Below are positions 9,354 through 17,764 of a stretch of DNA of 64,000 nucleotides, one piece after another. How positions within the stretch are numbered: the first letter of the stretch is position 1; each line of letters opens with the position of its first letter. Source of the DNA: Qipengyuania sp. (GTDB lineage: Bacteria > Pseudomonadota > Alphaproteobacteria > Sphingomonadales > Sphingomonadaceae); the NCBI GenBank assembly GCA_019745075.1, contig JAIETR010000034.1, positions 1-64,000 on the forward strand, given 5' to 3'. The position numbers were made by a program, and so were the translations under genes. The notes beneath the pieces were generated by a model. The model did no database searches. It was not told the origin of the DNA and worked only from the letters and a program-made list of their open reading frames with translations.

Positions 9354-12092
9354 TCAGAACCGGTAGGTCAGACCGGCCATGAAGTTCCGGCCATAGTTCT
9401 GATAGTCGCGAACCTGACGGGGGTCGTTGTTGTAGTAGGTGATGAACGGCTCGTTGGTCAGATTGCTGCCCTGGAGCAGGATACCCAGACCCTCGAGCAT
9501 GCCCGAGTGGAAGGTGTAGCCGATCTGCGCATCGATCACCGTTTCCGCCCGCGCCATCACCCGGTCGCGCGCCAGGCTGAGGCCGGAGACCTCGGCCAGG
9601 AAGTTCGAGCGGTGGCGGGCCGAGACGCGCGCCTGGAACCCGGCCTTCTCGAAATAGACCGTGCCGTTGACGACCCAGCGCGACAGGCCCGGCATCGGAA
9701 TCGGATTGGCCCCGCCCTCGCGCACACTGCTTTGGGTATAGGAGGCGCTGCCGAGAATGCCGAAGCCATCGAGTGTGCTGGCGAAAGTCGCGAAGGGCAG
9801 CGAGAACGAACCTTCCGCGCCATAGACCCGGCCGCCCGGGCCGTTCTTCCACTGCGAAACGATACCGAAATTGTAAGTCGGGGTCACATTGCCCGGCGTC
9901 GCATAGCCGGTGAAGTCGAAGATGTCGCTCTGGCGATAGATCCAGTTATCGACAAACTTGTAGAAGCCGCCGACCGACACATAGGCACCGCGTCCGAAAT
10001 ACTTTTCCACCGCGAGATCGACGGTGTTGGCGAGCAGCGGCCGCAACCTGGAGTTGCCGACCGTGCCCGACCAGGGCGAATTGTTGATACCCGCATTGGG
10101 CACGTTGTTGGCGAGGTTGAAGCCGTAGCCGACGCCCGGATTGAGCTGGTCCATCCGCGCACGCGCCAGCATCCGGGCCGCACCGAAGCGGATGAAGGCT
10201 TCCGGCGCGAATTCGAACGACAGGTTCAGGCTGGGCAGGATGTGGGTGTATTTGTCCCCATCGGCGATCGGGGTCGCCACCGTGCCGGTGCCGGGATTGT
10301 AGGCCGCGAAGCCATCGGCCGACTGGTCGGTATTGACCACCTGCACGCCGGCGTTGCCGCGCACCGCGCCGCTGTTGAAGTTCGCCTGGACGAATCCGGT
10401 CAGCACCTTCTCGTAAACGATATAGCTGTTGGTCTTGCGCCCCGGGGTCCACAGCGATTCATCGGTCAGCGAGTAATTGCCGCCGTTGTAATACCGCCAG
10501 CTGTCGAAGGCGACCATGCCCGGGATGCCGATGAACGCCAGCGATACCGGGTCGAACAGGTAATCGGCCGGCACCCGCGTGTTGGCGGGATAGTTCTTGT
10601 GAGTGAGAACGAAACCCTCGTCGATGAGCTGCTTGCGCCGGTCCGAATAGTTGACGCCCACGGTCACGCTCTCGATGTCGCCGTCGAGCGCCTGGATCGC
10701 CTGGAGACGGATCGACTGCAGCCGGTCGCGGATGCGCGGGCGGTTGACGAAGCCGTCCTGGCAGTTCGGCACCGTCCCGCCGCAGCTGTTCCAGCCCTGC
10801 GGGTCGGTGATGACGAACAGCGTGGGATCGGCGTAGTTCAGGGTGGGTTTGAAGGTGATCACCCCGCCTCCGGCCGGCATCGCGAAGCCGAGCGAGTCGG
10901 TCGCGCCGACACCGCCGCCGCGACCGGTGCCCAGGTAGATTTCCAGGTTCTCTTCGGTCTTGGTCAGCTTGGAATAGCTGAGATCGAGTTCGAGCGTGAG
11001 CGTGTCGGTCGCCTTGAAGGCACCGTTGAAACCGCCCGCGAAAATCTCGGAATCCCGGTTGACCACGTCGTTGCGCATCACCGCCTCGACGCCGTTATAG
11101 CGGCCGCTGGTGACCAGCCCGCCGCTCTCGGTGAAGCCGGGCTGCAACTGCGCGGCCGACCAGAACAGCGGCAGCTCGATGCCGCGCAGCCGCTGCTTGT
11201 CGGCGAACTTCGACCAATAACCGTCGAGCGTCATATGGACGCGATCGCTGGGCTCGAATTCGAGCACGGCCATCACCCCGTCGCGGTTGAGGCGGTTGGA
11301 CTTCACATAGGGCTTGGCCCCGCCGATCACCTTCGTGTCGGCATCGACGTTGGGATAGCCCCAGGCATTCCAGCGCTCTTCCTGCGTGGGCGATTGCATC
11401 CGCGCATAGCCGAGCGCCCAGCCGAGCGTGCCGTCGGCGTTCTGGCCGACATAGGAGATATTGGCGCGATAGCCCTTGTTCGAGATGTCGGGGTTGAGCT
11501 TGCCGAGATCGTTGAGCTCGCCGCGGATGCCGACCACCAGCCGCGTGCCGCTGTAGGACAGCGGTCGCACGGTGCGCATGTCGATGGTGCCGCCCAGCGC
11601 CTGGCCGATCAGCATCGCGTCCGGCGTCTTGTAGACCACCGCGCCGTTGAGCAGCTCGGAAGGATATTGGTCGAGCTCGACGCCGCGGTTGTTGTTGGCG
11701 CTGACCTGTTCGCGGCCATTGAGCAGCGTGGTGGTGAAGTCCGGCGCCAGGCCGCGGATCGAGACGACATTGGCGCGGCCGTCGAGGCGCTGGGTGGCGA
11801 GGCCGGGCAGGCGCGAGAGCGATTCCGCGATCGACAGATCGGGCAGCTTGCCGAGATCCTCGGCGCTGACGACCTCGACGATCGAGGTGTTCTCGCGCTT
11901 CTGGGCGACCGAATTGTCGATCGCCGCGCGGATGCCGGTGACGACGATCGCGTTCTCGTCCTCGCCGGTGGCGGCATTGGCGTCGTCGCCGGTGGTGTCC
12001 TGCGCCATCGCACCCGCCGGGGCGAGGCCGCCGATCAGCGCCAGGGCCAGGGCCGTCGCGCTCACGCCGCTCGGCTGCTTGCGAATTGCCAT
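9354..12092 (-). CDS. TonB-dependent receptor
   Basis: MAIRKQPSGVSATALALALIGGLAPAGAMAQ signal; ENAIVVTGIRAAIDNSVAQKRENTSIVEVVSAEDLGKLPDLSIAESLSRLPG plug; C-terminal YGRNFMAGLTYRF beta-signal. Confidence 0.95.
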   Translation of the reverse strand: MAIRKQPSGVSATALALALIGGLAPAGAMAQDTTGDDANAATGEDENAIVVTGIRAAIDNSVAQKRENTSIVEVVSAEDLGKLPDLSIAESLSRLPGLATQRLDGRANVVSIRGLAPDFTTTLLNGREQVSANNNRGVELDQYPSELLNGAVVYKTPDAMLIGQALGGTIDMRTVRPLSYSGTRLVVGIRGELNDLGKLNPDISNKGYRANISYVGQNADGTLGWALGYARMQSPTQEERWNAWGYPNVDADTKVIGGAKPYVKSNRLNRDGVMAVLEFEPSDRVHMTLDGYWSKFADKQRLRGIELPLFWSAAQLQPGFTESGGLVTSGRYNGVEAVMRNDVVNRDSEIFAGGFNGAFKATDTLTLELDLSYSKLTKTEENLEIYLGTGRGGGVGATDSLGFAMPAGGGVITFKPTLNYADPTLFVITDPQGWNSCGGTVPNCQDGFVNRPRIRDRLQSIRLQAIQALDGDIESVTVGVNYSDRRKQLIDEGFVLTHKNYPANTRVPADYLFDPVSLAFIGIPGMVAFDSWRYYNGGNYSLTDESLWTPGRKTNSYIVYEKVLTGFVQANFNSGAVRGNAGVQVVNTDQSADGFAAYNPGTGTVATPIADGDKYTHILPSLNLSFEFAPEAFIRFGAARMLARARMDQLNPGVGYGFNLANNVPNAGINNSPWSGTVGNSRLRPLLANTVDLAVEKYFGRGAYVSVGGFYKFVDNWIYRQSDIFDFTGYATPGNVTPTYNFGIVSQWKNGPGGRVYGAEGSFSLPFATFASTLDGFGILGSASYTQSSVREGGANPIPMPGLSRWVVNGTVYFEKAGFQARVSARHRSNFLAEVSGLSLARDRVMARAETVIDAQIGYTFHSGMLEGLGILLQGSNLTNEPFITYYNNDPRQVRDYQNYGRNFMAGLTYRF

Positions 12093-12224
12093 CGTGATAA
12101 ATCCCCAAGATGCGACGGGCAGGGGCGCCGGGAAGAGGCCCCGGTCCGATCGTCGCATGGAGGATGGCCGCCACTCGGCCTTCCTTCTCCCGGGACCGGT
12201 GTATCTGTAGGCGGCGGGGGCGCG

Positions 12225-12245
12225 GAAGATTGCATACGTATGTTG
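12225..12245. promoter_or_regulatory. candidate LacI-type operator (CATACGTATG palindrome)
   Basis: 10-bp perfect palindrome CATACGTATG in the divergent TonB-receptor/LacI intergenic region. Confidence 0.4.
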
Positions 12246-12353
12246 GTCAGACTTCCGCCCGCCGGTTGCAAAAATGTAACATCGTTCCCGGCTTCGGCGC
12301 GGGCGATTGCCAAGCCTTCCGCCGCGCCCTAGCCACGGCTCCACGGAGACGAC

Positions 12354-13388
12354 ATGGGCCGGGCACCGAGCGGACGACCGACGAGCTTCGACATCGCCTA
12401 TCTGGCGGGGGTTTCGCAGCCGACCGTCAGCCGCGCGCTGCGGGGCGACAGATCGGTCAGCGTGGCGACGCGCGAGCGCATTCAGCGCATCGCGTCCGAA
12501 CTCAACTACACCGTCGACAAGAACGCCTCCTCGCTGCGCAGCCAGCGCACCAACACCATCGCGCTGCTGTTCTTCGAGGACGGCATCGACGAGAACCTCA
12601 TCAACCCGTTCTTCCTCGCCATGCTCGGCTCGATCACGCGGGCCTGCGCCAACCACGGGCTCGACCTGCTGATCTCCTTCCAGCGCATGGAGGACGACTG
12701 GCACATGCGCTATCACGACGCCAAGCGGGCCGACGGGCTGATCCTGCTCGGCTATGGCGACTATTCGCTCTACTCGGCGCGGATTGCGCAATTGGTGGCG
12801 CAGGGCACGCATTTCGCGCGCTGGGGCTCGATCCGCTCGGATCGCAGCGGCGCCACCGTCGGCTCGGACAATCTCGGCGCCGGGCGGCTGGCGGGCGAGC
12901 ACCTGCTCCAAACGGGCCGGCGGAAGATCGCATTTCTCGGCCATGCCGACGATCACTATCCCGAGTTCAAGCACCGCTACGACGGGCTGTGCGAGGCGCT
13001 GCGGGCGGCGGGAATCGAGCCCGATCCCGCGCTCCAGTTCGACGCGCTCACCCATGAGGACGCCGGCTATCGCGCCGCCAGCGCGCTGATCGCGAGCGGC
13101 GCGCCCTTCGACGCGATCTTCGCCGCCAGCGACCTGATCGCGATCGGGGCGATGCGCGCGCTGGCGGGGGCCGGCCTCCGGATCCCCGGCGACGTCGCGG
13201 TGGTCGGCTTCGACAACATTCCCGCCGCCAGCCTCACCACGCCGCCGCTGACCACGATCCAGCAGGACATCGCGGGGGCGGGGGAGCGGCTGGTCGAGAC
13301 CGTGCTGGCGCAGATCGAGGGTCGCGACCCGCCCGAACCACGCCTGCCCACGCGGCTGATCGTGCGCGGAAGCACGCGGGTGGATTAA
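12354..13388 (+). CDS. LacI family transcriptional regulator
   Basis: TSFDIAYLAGVSQPTVSRALRGDRSVSVATRERIQRIASELNYTVD HTH; VVGFDNIPAASLTTPPLTTIQQD effector domain. Confidence 0.95.
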   Translation: MGRAPSGRPTSFDIAYLAGVSQPTVSRALRGDRSVSVATRERIQRIASELNYTVDKNASSLRSQRTNTIALLFFEDGIDENLINPFFLAMLGSITRACANHGLDLLISFQRMEDDWHMRYHDAKRADGLILLGYGDYSLYSARIAQLVAQGTHFARWGSIRSDRSGATVGSDNLGAGRLAGEHLLQTGRRKIAFLGHADDHYPEFKHRYDGLCEALRAAGIEPDPALQFDALTHEDAGYRAASALIASGAPFDAIFAASDLIAIGAMRALAGAGLRIPGDVAVVGFDNIPAASLTTPPLTTIQQDIAGAGERLVETVLAQIEGRDPPEPRLPTRLIVRGSTRVD

Positions 13389-13401
13389 CATCCCGTCCGA
13401 A

Positions 13402-13511
13402 ACCCGTTCGTATCGAGCGGAGCACGCAGTCCGTGGTCGAGATAGCCGCGCCGTCGTGCGCGGTGTCTCGACGGTCGCGAGCCTGCGGCTCGCTGCTCGA
13501 CACGAACGGGT
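13402..13511. repeat. large imperfect inverted repeat (REP-like)
   Basis: Outer arms ACCCGTTCGTATCGAGC / GCTCGACACGAACGGGT with an internal palindrome tgtctcgacggtcgcgagcctgcggctcgctgctcgaca. Confidence 0.7.
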
Positions 13512-13620
13512 CTGGTGCGGAGCCCACATTCGTATGCGCCTTGCCGGCGAGGGCGCGGCGTGCGAGCAATCCCGGCTACGACCCGCCTGAGCGGGCGATC
13601 GGGGATTGAGAGGGCTGCCG

Positions 13621-15144
13621 ATGGACACCGCCGCGCCTGCTGGAGCCGCAGAGAAGCCGCGTCAGGGCTGGGCGGGCCTGTGGAACATCGGCTTCGGCTT
13701 CTTCGGCATCCAGATCGGCTTCGCGCTGCAGAATTCGAACATGAGCCGGGTGTTCCAGACGCTGGGCTCGAGCATCGACGATCTGCCCGCGCTATGGGTG
13801 GCGGCGCCGCTGACCGGCCTGATCGTCCAGCCGATCATCGGCCACCTGTCCGACAAGACCTGGAACCGGCTCGGGCGGCGACGGCCCTATTTCCTGACCG
13901 GCGCGCTGTTCTCCGCGCTGGCGCTGCTGCTGATGCCGCTGGCGCCGGGCTTCGCCGCCCCACTGCTGTTCGCCGCGGCGATGCTGTGGGTGCTCGACGC
14001 CAGCCTCAACATCGCGATGGAGCCATTCCGCGCCTTTGTCGGCGACATGCTGCGCACCGACCAGCACGCCGCGGGCTATGCGGTGCAGACCGCCTTCATC
14101 GGCGCGGGCGCGGTGGTGGGCTCGATCTTCCCCTTCCTGCTCGACCGCCTCGGCGTCGCCAATGTCGCGGCGGACGGCGGCATTCCCGATACCGTGAAGT
14201 GGAGCTTCTGGGCGGGAGGCGCGGCGCTGCTGGCGGCGGTGCTGTGGACCATCGTCACGACGCGCGAATACAGCCCCGAGGAGATGGCGCGCTTCGGGGG
14301 CGAGGCGGCGCCCGACACCGCGCAGCCGCTGCGCGCGCTGGCGGCGAAATCCTACGCGTCCAGTGTGGTATGGATAGGCGCCGGGGCGCTGGTCGCGCTC
14401 GCGGTCGGCCCGCTCGCCTTGCAGAAGGAAATCTACCTCCTCGCGGGCCTGCTCGCGCTCTACGGCGTCCTCAGCGCGATTGCGATGGCGATGGCGAAAC
14501 AAGGGCGTGCGGCCAATATGCTCTCCAGCATCGTCGGGGATTTCGCGGGCATGCCGCCGGTGATGAAGCGGCTGGCGCTGGTGCAGTTCTTCAGCTGGTC
14601 GGCGCTGTTCATCATGTGGATCAACACCACGCCGGTGGTAACCCAATATGTCTTCGGCGGCACCGACACCGCCAGCGCCGCCTACAACGAGGGCGCGAGC
14701 TGGGTGAATGTCCTGTTCACCGCTTACAACGGGGTAGCAGCGCTGGCGGCGCTGGCGCTGCTGCCGTGGCTCTCCCGCAAGGTCGGGCCGGTGACGACGC
14801 ATTCGATCTGCCTGACGCTCGGCGCGATCGGCTTGCTGATGTTCTTCTTCGTGCGCGATGCGAACACGCTGCTGATCGCCGAGGTCGGCATCGGGATCGC
14901 TTGGGCGAGCATCCTGGCGATGCCCTATGCGATCCTCGCCAGCAATCTGCCGCAGGCGAAGCTCGGGATTTTCATGGGGCTGTTCAATATCTTCATTGTC
15001 GTGCCGCAATTGCTGGTGGCGACCGCGATGGGCAGTATCGTGCAGGCCTTCTTCCCCGGCGAGCCGGTGTGGACCATGCTGTTCGCCGCGGCGAGCTGGC
15101 TGATCGCGGCGCTGGCGATGCAGCGGGTCAAGGCGGCGCTGTGA
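13621..15144 (+). CDS. MFS transporter, SLC45/maltose-sucrose symporter type
   Basis: [54 protein letters not shown]. Confidence 0.9.
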   Translation: MDTAAPAGAAEKPRQGWAGLWNIGFGFFGIQIGFALQNSNMSRVFQTLGSSIDDLPALWVAAPLTGLIVQPIIGHLSDKTWNRLGRRRPYFLTGALFSALALLLMPLAPGFAAPLLFAAAMLWVLDASLNIAMEPFRAFVGDMLRTDQHAAGYAVQTAFIGAGAVVGSIFPFLLDRLGVANVAADGGIPDTVKWSFWAGGAALLAAVLWTIVTTREYSPEEMARFGGEAAPDTAQPLRALAAKSYASSVVWIGAGALVALAVGPLALQKEIYLLAGLLALYGVLSAIAMAMAKQGRAANMLSSIVGDFAGMPPVMKRLALVQFFSWSALFIMWINTTPVVTQYVFGGTDTASAAYNEGASWVNVLFTAYNGVAALAALALLPWLSRKVGPVTTHSICLTLGAIGLLMFFFVRDANTLLIAEVGIGIAWASILAMPYAILASNLPQAKLGIFMGLFNIFIVVPQLLVATAMGSIVQAFFPGEPVWTMLFAAASWLIAALAMQRVKAAL

Positions 15145-16022
15145 TCGGCGCGGTCGAGGCGGGGGGCACGAAGTTCGTCCTCGCGCTCGCAAATCATGAC
15201 GGCGCAATTGTCGATCAGACCATCATCGCCACCCGCTCACCAGGTGAAACTTTTTCCGAGATGTATGAATGGTTCGCGGCCGGTGAAGCGCGCCATGGCC
15301 GCATCGGCGCGTTCGGGGTCGGCAGTTTCGGCCCGATCGGGCTCGACCCAACCAAACCCGATTTCGCCAGCTTCACCACCACTCCCAAGCCGGGCTGGTC
15401 GGGTGCGAGTTTCGTGGAGGCGCTGGCGAGCTTCCAGGCGCCCATCAACCTCGAGACCGACGTCAATGCCGCCGCGCTTGGCGAATGGCTGCGGGGCGCG
15501 GGGCGGGGCTGCGGCTCGCTGGCCTACACCACCATCGGCACCGGCATCGGCAGCGGCGTGCTGAAGGATGGCGCGGTGCTGTCGGGCTGGTCGCATTACG
15601 AGAGCGGGCATCTGCTGGTCCGCCGCGATCCGGCGCGCGATCCCTTCGCGGGCGTGTGCCCGTTTCATGGCGACTGCCTCGAAGCGCTCGCCAGCGGCCC
15701 CGCGATCGAGGCGCGCTGGGGGCACGATCTGTCGAGCGCGAGCGGGAAGCAAATCGCGCTCGTCGCCGAATATGCCGCGCAGCTCGCCGCCGCGCTGGTG
15801 CTGCTGCATCGGCCCGAACGGCTGATCTTCGGCGGCGGGGTGATGAAGGCGCCCGGCATGGTCGAGCAGCTTCGCCTTCTCACCCGCGAGAAGCTCGCCG
15901 GCTATATCGCCGAGTGGGACGAGAACCTTACCCGCCGCATCGTCCTGCCCCAATTGGGCGACGATGCCGGCATCACCGGCGCGATCGAGCTCGGCCGCCG
16001 CGCCCTGGAGACCCGAACATGA
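15141..16022 (+). CDS. ROK family kinase (fructokinase-like)
   Basis: [66 protein letters not shown] start overlaps the MFS stop. Confidence 0.9.
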   Translation: MIGAVEAGGTKFVLALANHDGAIVDQTIIATRSPGETFSEMYEWFAAGEARHGRIGAFGVGSFGPIGLDPTKPDFASFTTTPKPGWSGASFVEALASFQAPINLETDVNAAALGEWLRGAGRGCGSLAYTTIGTGIGSGVLKDGAVLSGWSHYESGHLLVRRDPARDPFAGVCPFHGDCLEALASGPAIEARWGHDLSSASGKQIALVAEYAAQLAAALVLLHRPERLIFGGGVMKAPGMVEQLRLLTREKLAGYIAEWDENLTRRIVLPQLGDDAGITGAIELGRRALETRT

Positions 16023-17461
16023 CCACTGGACGCATCCTTGCCGGAATCGCCGCGTTCGCGCTGATCGCCGGCGGCGCCTACGCGATGACCGACGGCCCGA
16101 GCGAGCCCGCCGCCTCGCCCTGGGCGCCGAAAAGCAAGGTCACGCTAGTCCACCCCGAGTGGTCGCGGAACGCCGTGCTCTACCAGATCAACACCCGCCA
16201 GTTCACGCCCGAGGGCACCTTCCGGGCGGCGCAGGCGCAGCTGCCGCGGCTGAAGGCGCTGGGCATCGACATTCTGTGGCTGATGCCGATCCATCCCATC
16301 GGCGAGGAGAACCGCAAGGGCACGCTCGGCAGCCCCTATTCGGTGCGGGACTATTACGCGGTCAATCCCGAATTCGGCACCGAGGCCGAGTTCAAGGCCT
16401 TCGTCGACGCCGCGCACGCGCAGGGCTTCAAGGTCATCCTCGACCTCGTCGCCAATCACACCGCCTGGGACAACGCGCTCGCGAAGCAGCGCCCCGACTG
16501 GTACGAGAAGACCTGGGACGGCAAGTTCCGCCCTACCCCGTGGTGGGACTGGTCCGACATCGTCGACCTCGACTGGTCCAGGCCCGGCGTGCGCGAGCAT
16601 GTCGGCGGGGCGATGGAGAAATGGGTCCGCGACTTCGGTGTCGATGGCTACCGCGCCGATGTCGCCGGCTACATCCCGCTCGATTTCTGGGAGACCATGC
16701 GCGCCCGTCTCGACGCGATCCGCCCGGTGTTCATGCTGGGCGAGGTGCAGCAGACCGCGTACCATTTCGCCGCCTTCGACGCGAGCTACGCATGGGACTG
16801 GCACAATGCCGCCAAGCGGGTGGCCAAGGGCGAGGCCAACCCGACCGCCTTCTACGGCTATTACGCCGAGAACGAGAGCCTGTGGCCGCGCGAGGCCATG
16901 CGCATGACCTATATCGAGAACCACGATTCCAACGCCTGGGAAGGCACGTTGCGCGAGAACTACGGCGCCAATCTCGACGCCATGACCGTGCTCGGCTTTA
17001 CCGGCGAGGGCATCCCGCTGGTGCACAACGGCATGGAAGCCTGCAACATGAAGCGGCTGGAGTTCTTCGAGAAGGATCCGATCGACTGGAGCCAGGGCGA
17101 AAAGTGCGATTACGGCGCGCTGCTCGAGGACCTGATCGCCTTCCGCAAGGCAAACCCCGCGCTCGCCAACGGACAATGGGGCGCGCGGATGGTCAAAGTC
17201 GAGACCGACAGGCCCGAGCAGCTCTTCGCCTGGGTCCGCCAGCAGGACGGCAACAAGGTGGTGGGGCTGTTCAACTTCACCGCCGCGCCGGTCACCGCCA
17301 AGCTCACCGACGGGCTGGCGGCGGGGAGCTACAAGGAGTTCCGCAGCGGCGCGGATGTGCGGATCCGGGCCGGCGGCAATGTGACCGTGCCCGCGAACGG
17401 CTATCGCATCTTGACCACGGCGAGCGTCCCAAGCGCGCCGCCGATTATGGCTCGCGACTAG
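16019..17461 (+). CDS. secreted alpha-amylase, GH13
   Basis: Signal peptide; NAVLYQINTRQFTPEGTF, VDGYRADVAGYIPLDFW, MLGEV, YIENHDSNAWEG. Confidence 0.92.
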   Translation: MTTGRILAGIAAFALIAGGAYAMTDGPSEPAASPWAPKSKVTLVHPEWSRNAVLYQINTRQFTPEGTFRAAQAQLPRLKALGIDILWLMPIHPIGEENRKGTLGSPYSVRDYYAVNPEFGTEAEFKAFVDAAHAQGFKVILDLVANHTAWDNALAKQRPDWYEKTWDGKFRPTPWWDWSDIVDLDWSRPGVREHVGGAMEKWVRDFGVDGYRADVAGYIPLDFWETMRARLDAIRPVFMLGEVQQTAYHFAAFDASYAWDWHNAAKRVAKGEANPTAFYGYYAENESLWPREAMRMTYIENHDSNAWEGTLRENYGANLDAMTVLGFTGEGIPLVHNGMEACNMKRLEFFEKDPIDWSQGEKCDYGALLEDLIAFRKANPALANGQWGARMVKVETDRPEQLFAWVRQQDGNKVVGLFNFTAAPVTAKLTDGLAAGSYKEFRSGADVRIRAGGNVTVPANGYRILTTASVPSAPPIMARD

Positions 17462-17490
17462 GGCCTTACCTGGTAGTCGGCGCCAAGCCG

Positions 17491-17660
17491 GTTTCGCGCA
17501 GAGGGCGCAGAGGTAGAAGAGGACGCAAAGAGGCTGGCGCTCGCCGTGCAGCGGCCTCGCTATTTGCAATACCGTTGCTCGGAGCGGGGCCGCTTCGCGG
17601 CGGAAAGGAAGCAAATCTTTCTCTGCGCTCTCCGCTTTCTCTGCGCCCTCTGCGTGAAAC
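17491..17660. repeat. long inverted repeat of GCAGAG-type units
   Basis: GTTTCGCGCAGAGGGCGCAGAGG... paired with ...CTCTGCGCCCTCTGCGTGAAAC. Confidence 0.75.
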
Positions 17661-17764
17661 AAGCCAGCAGCAGCGCCCCGCGGGCCGCGTGACAAATTTC
17701 TTGCTGCACCGCACAAAGGCGCGGCCTATGGTGCCGTGACAAGACTAGCGGGAGGGGCCGGGAA

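Noticed and set aside
9051-12332. 1093-aa plus-strand ORF
   Set aside because: Antisense to the TonB receptor and halogenase; no recognisable motif.
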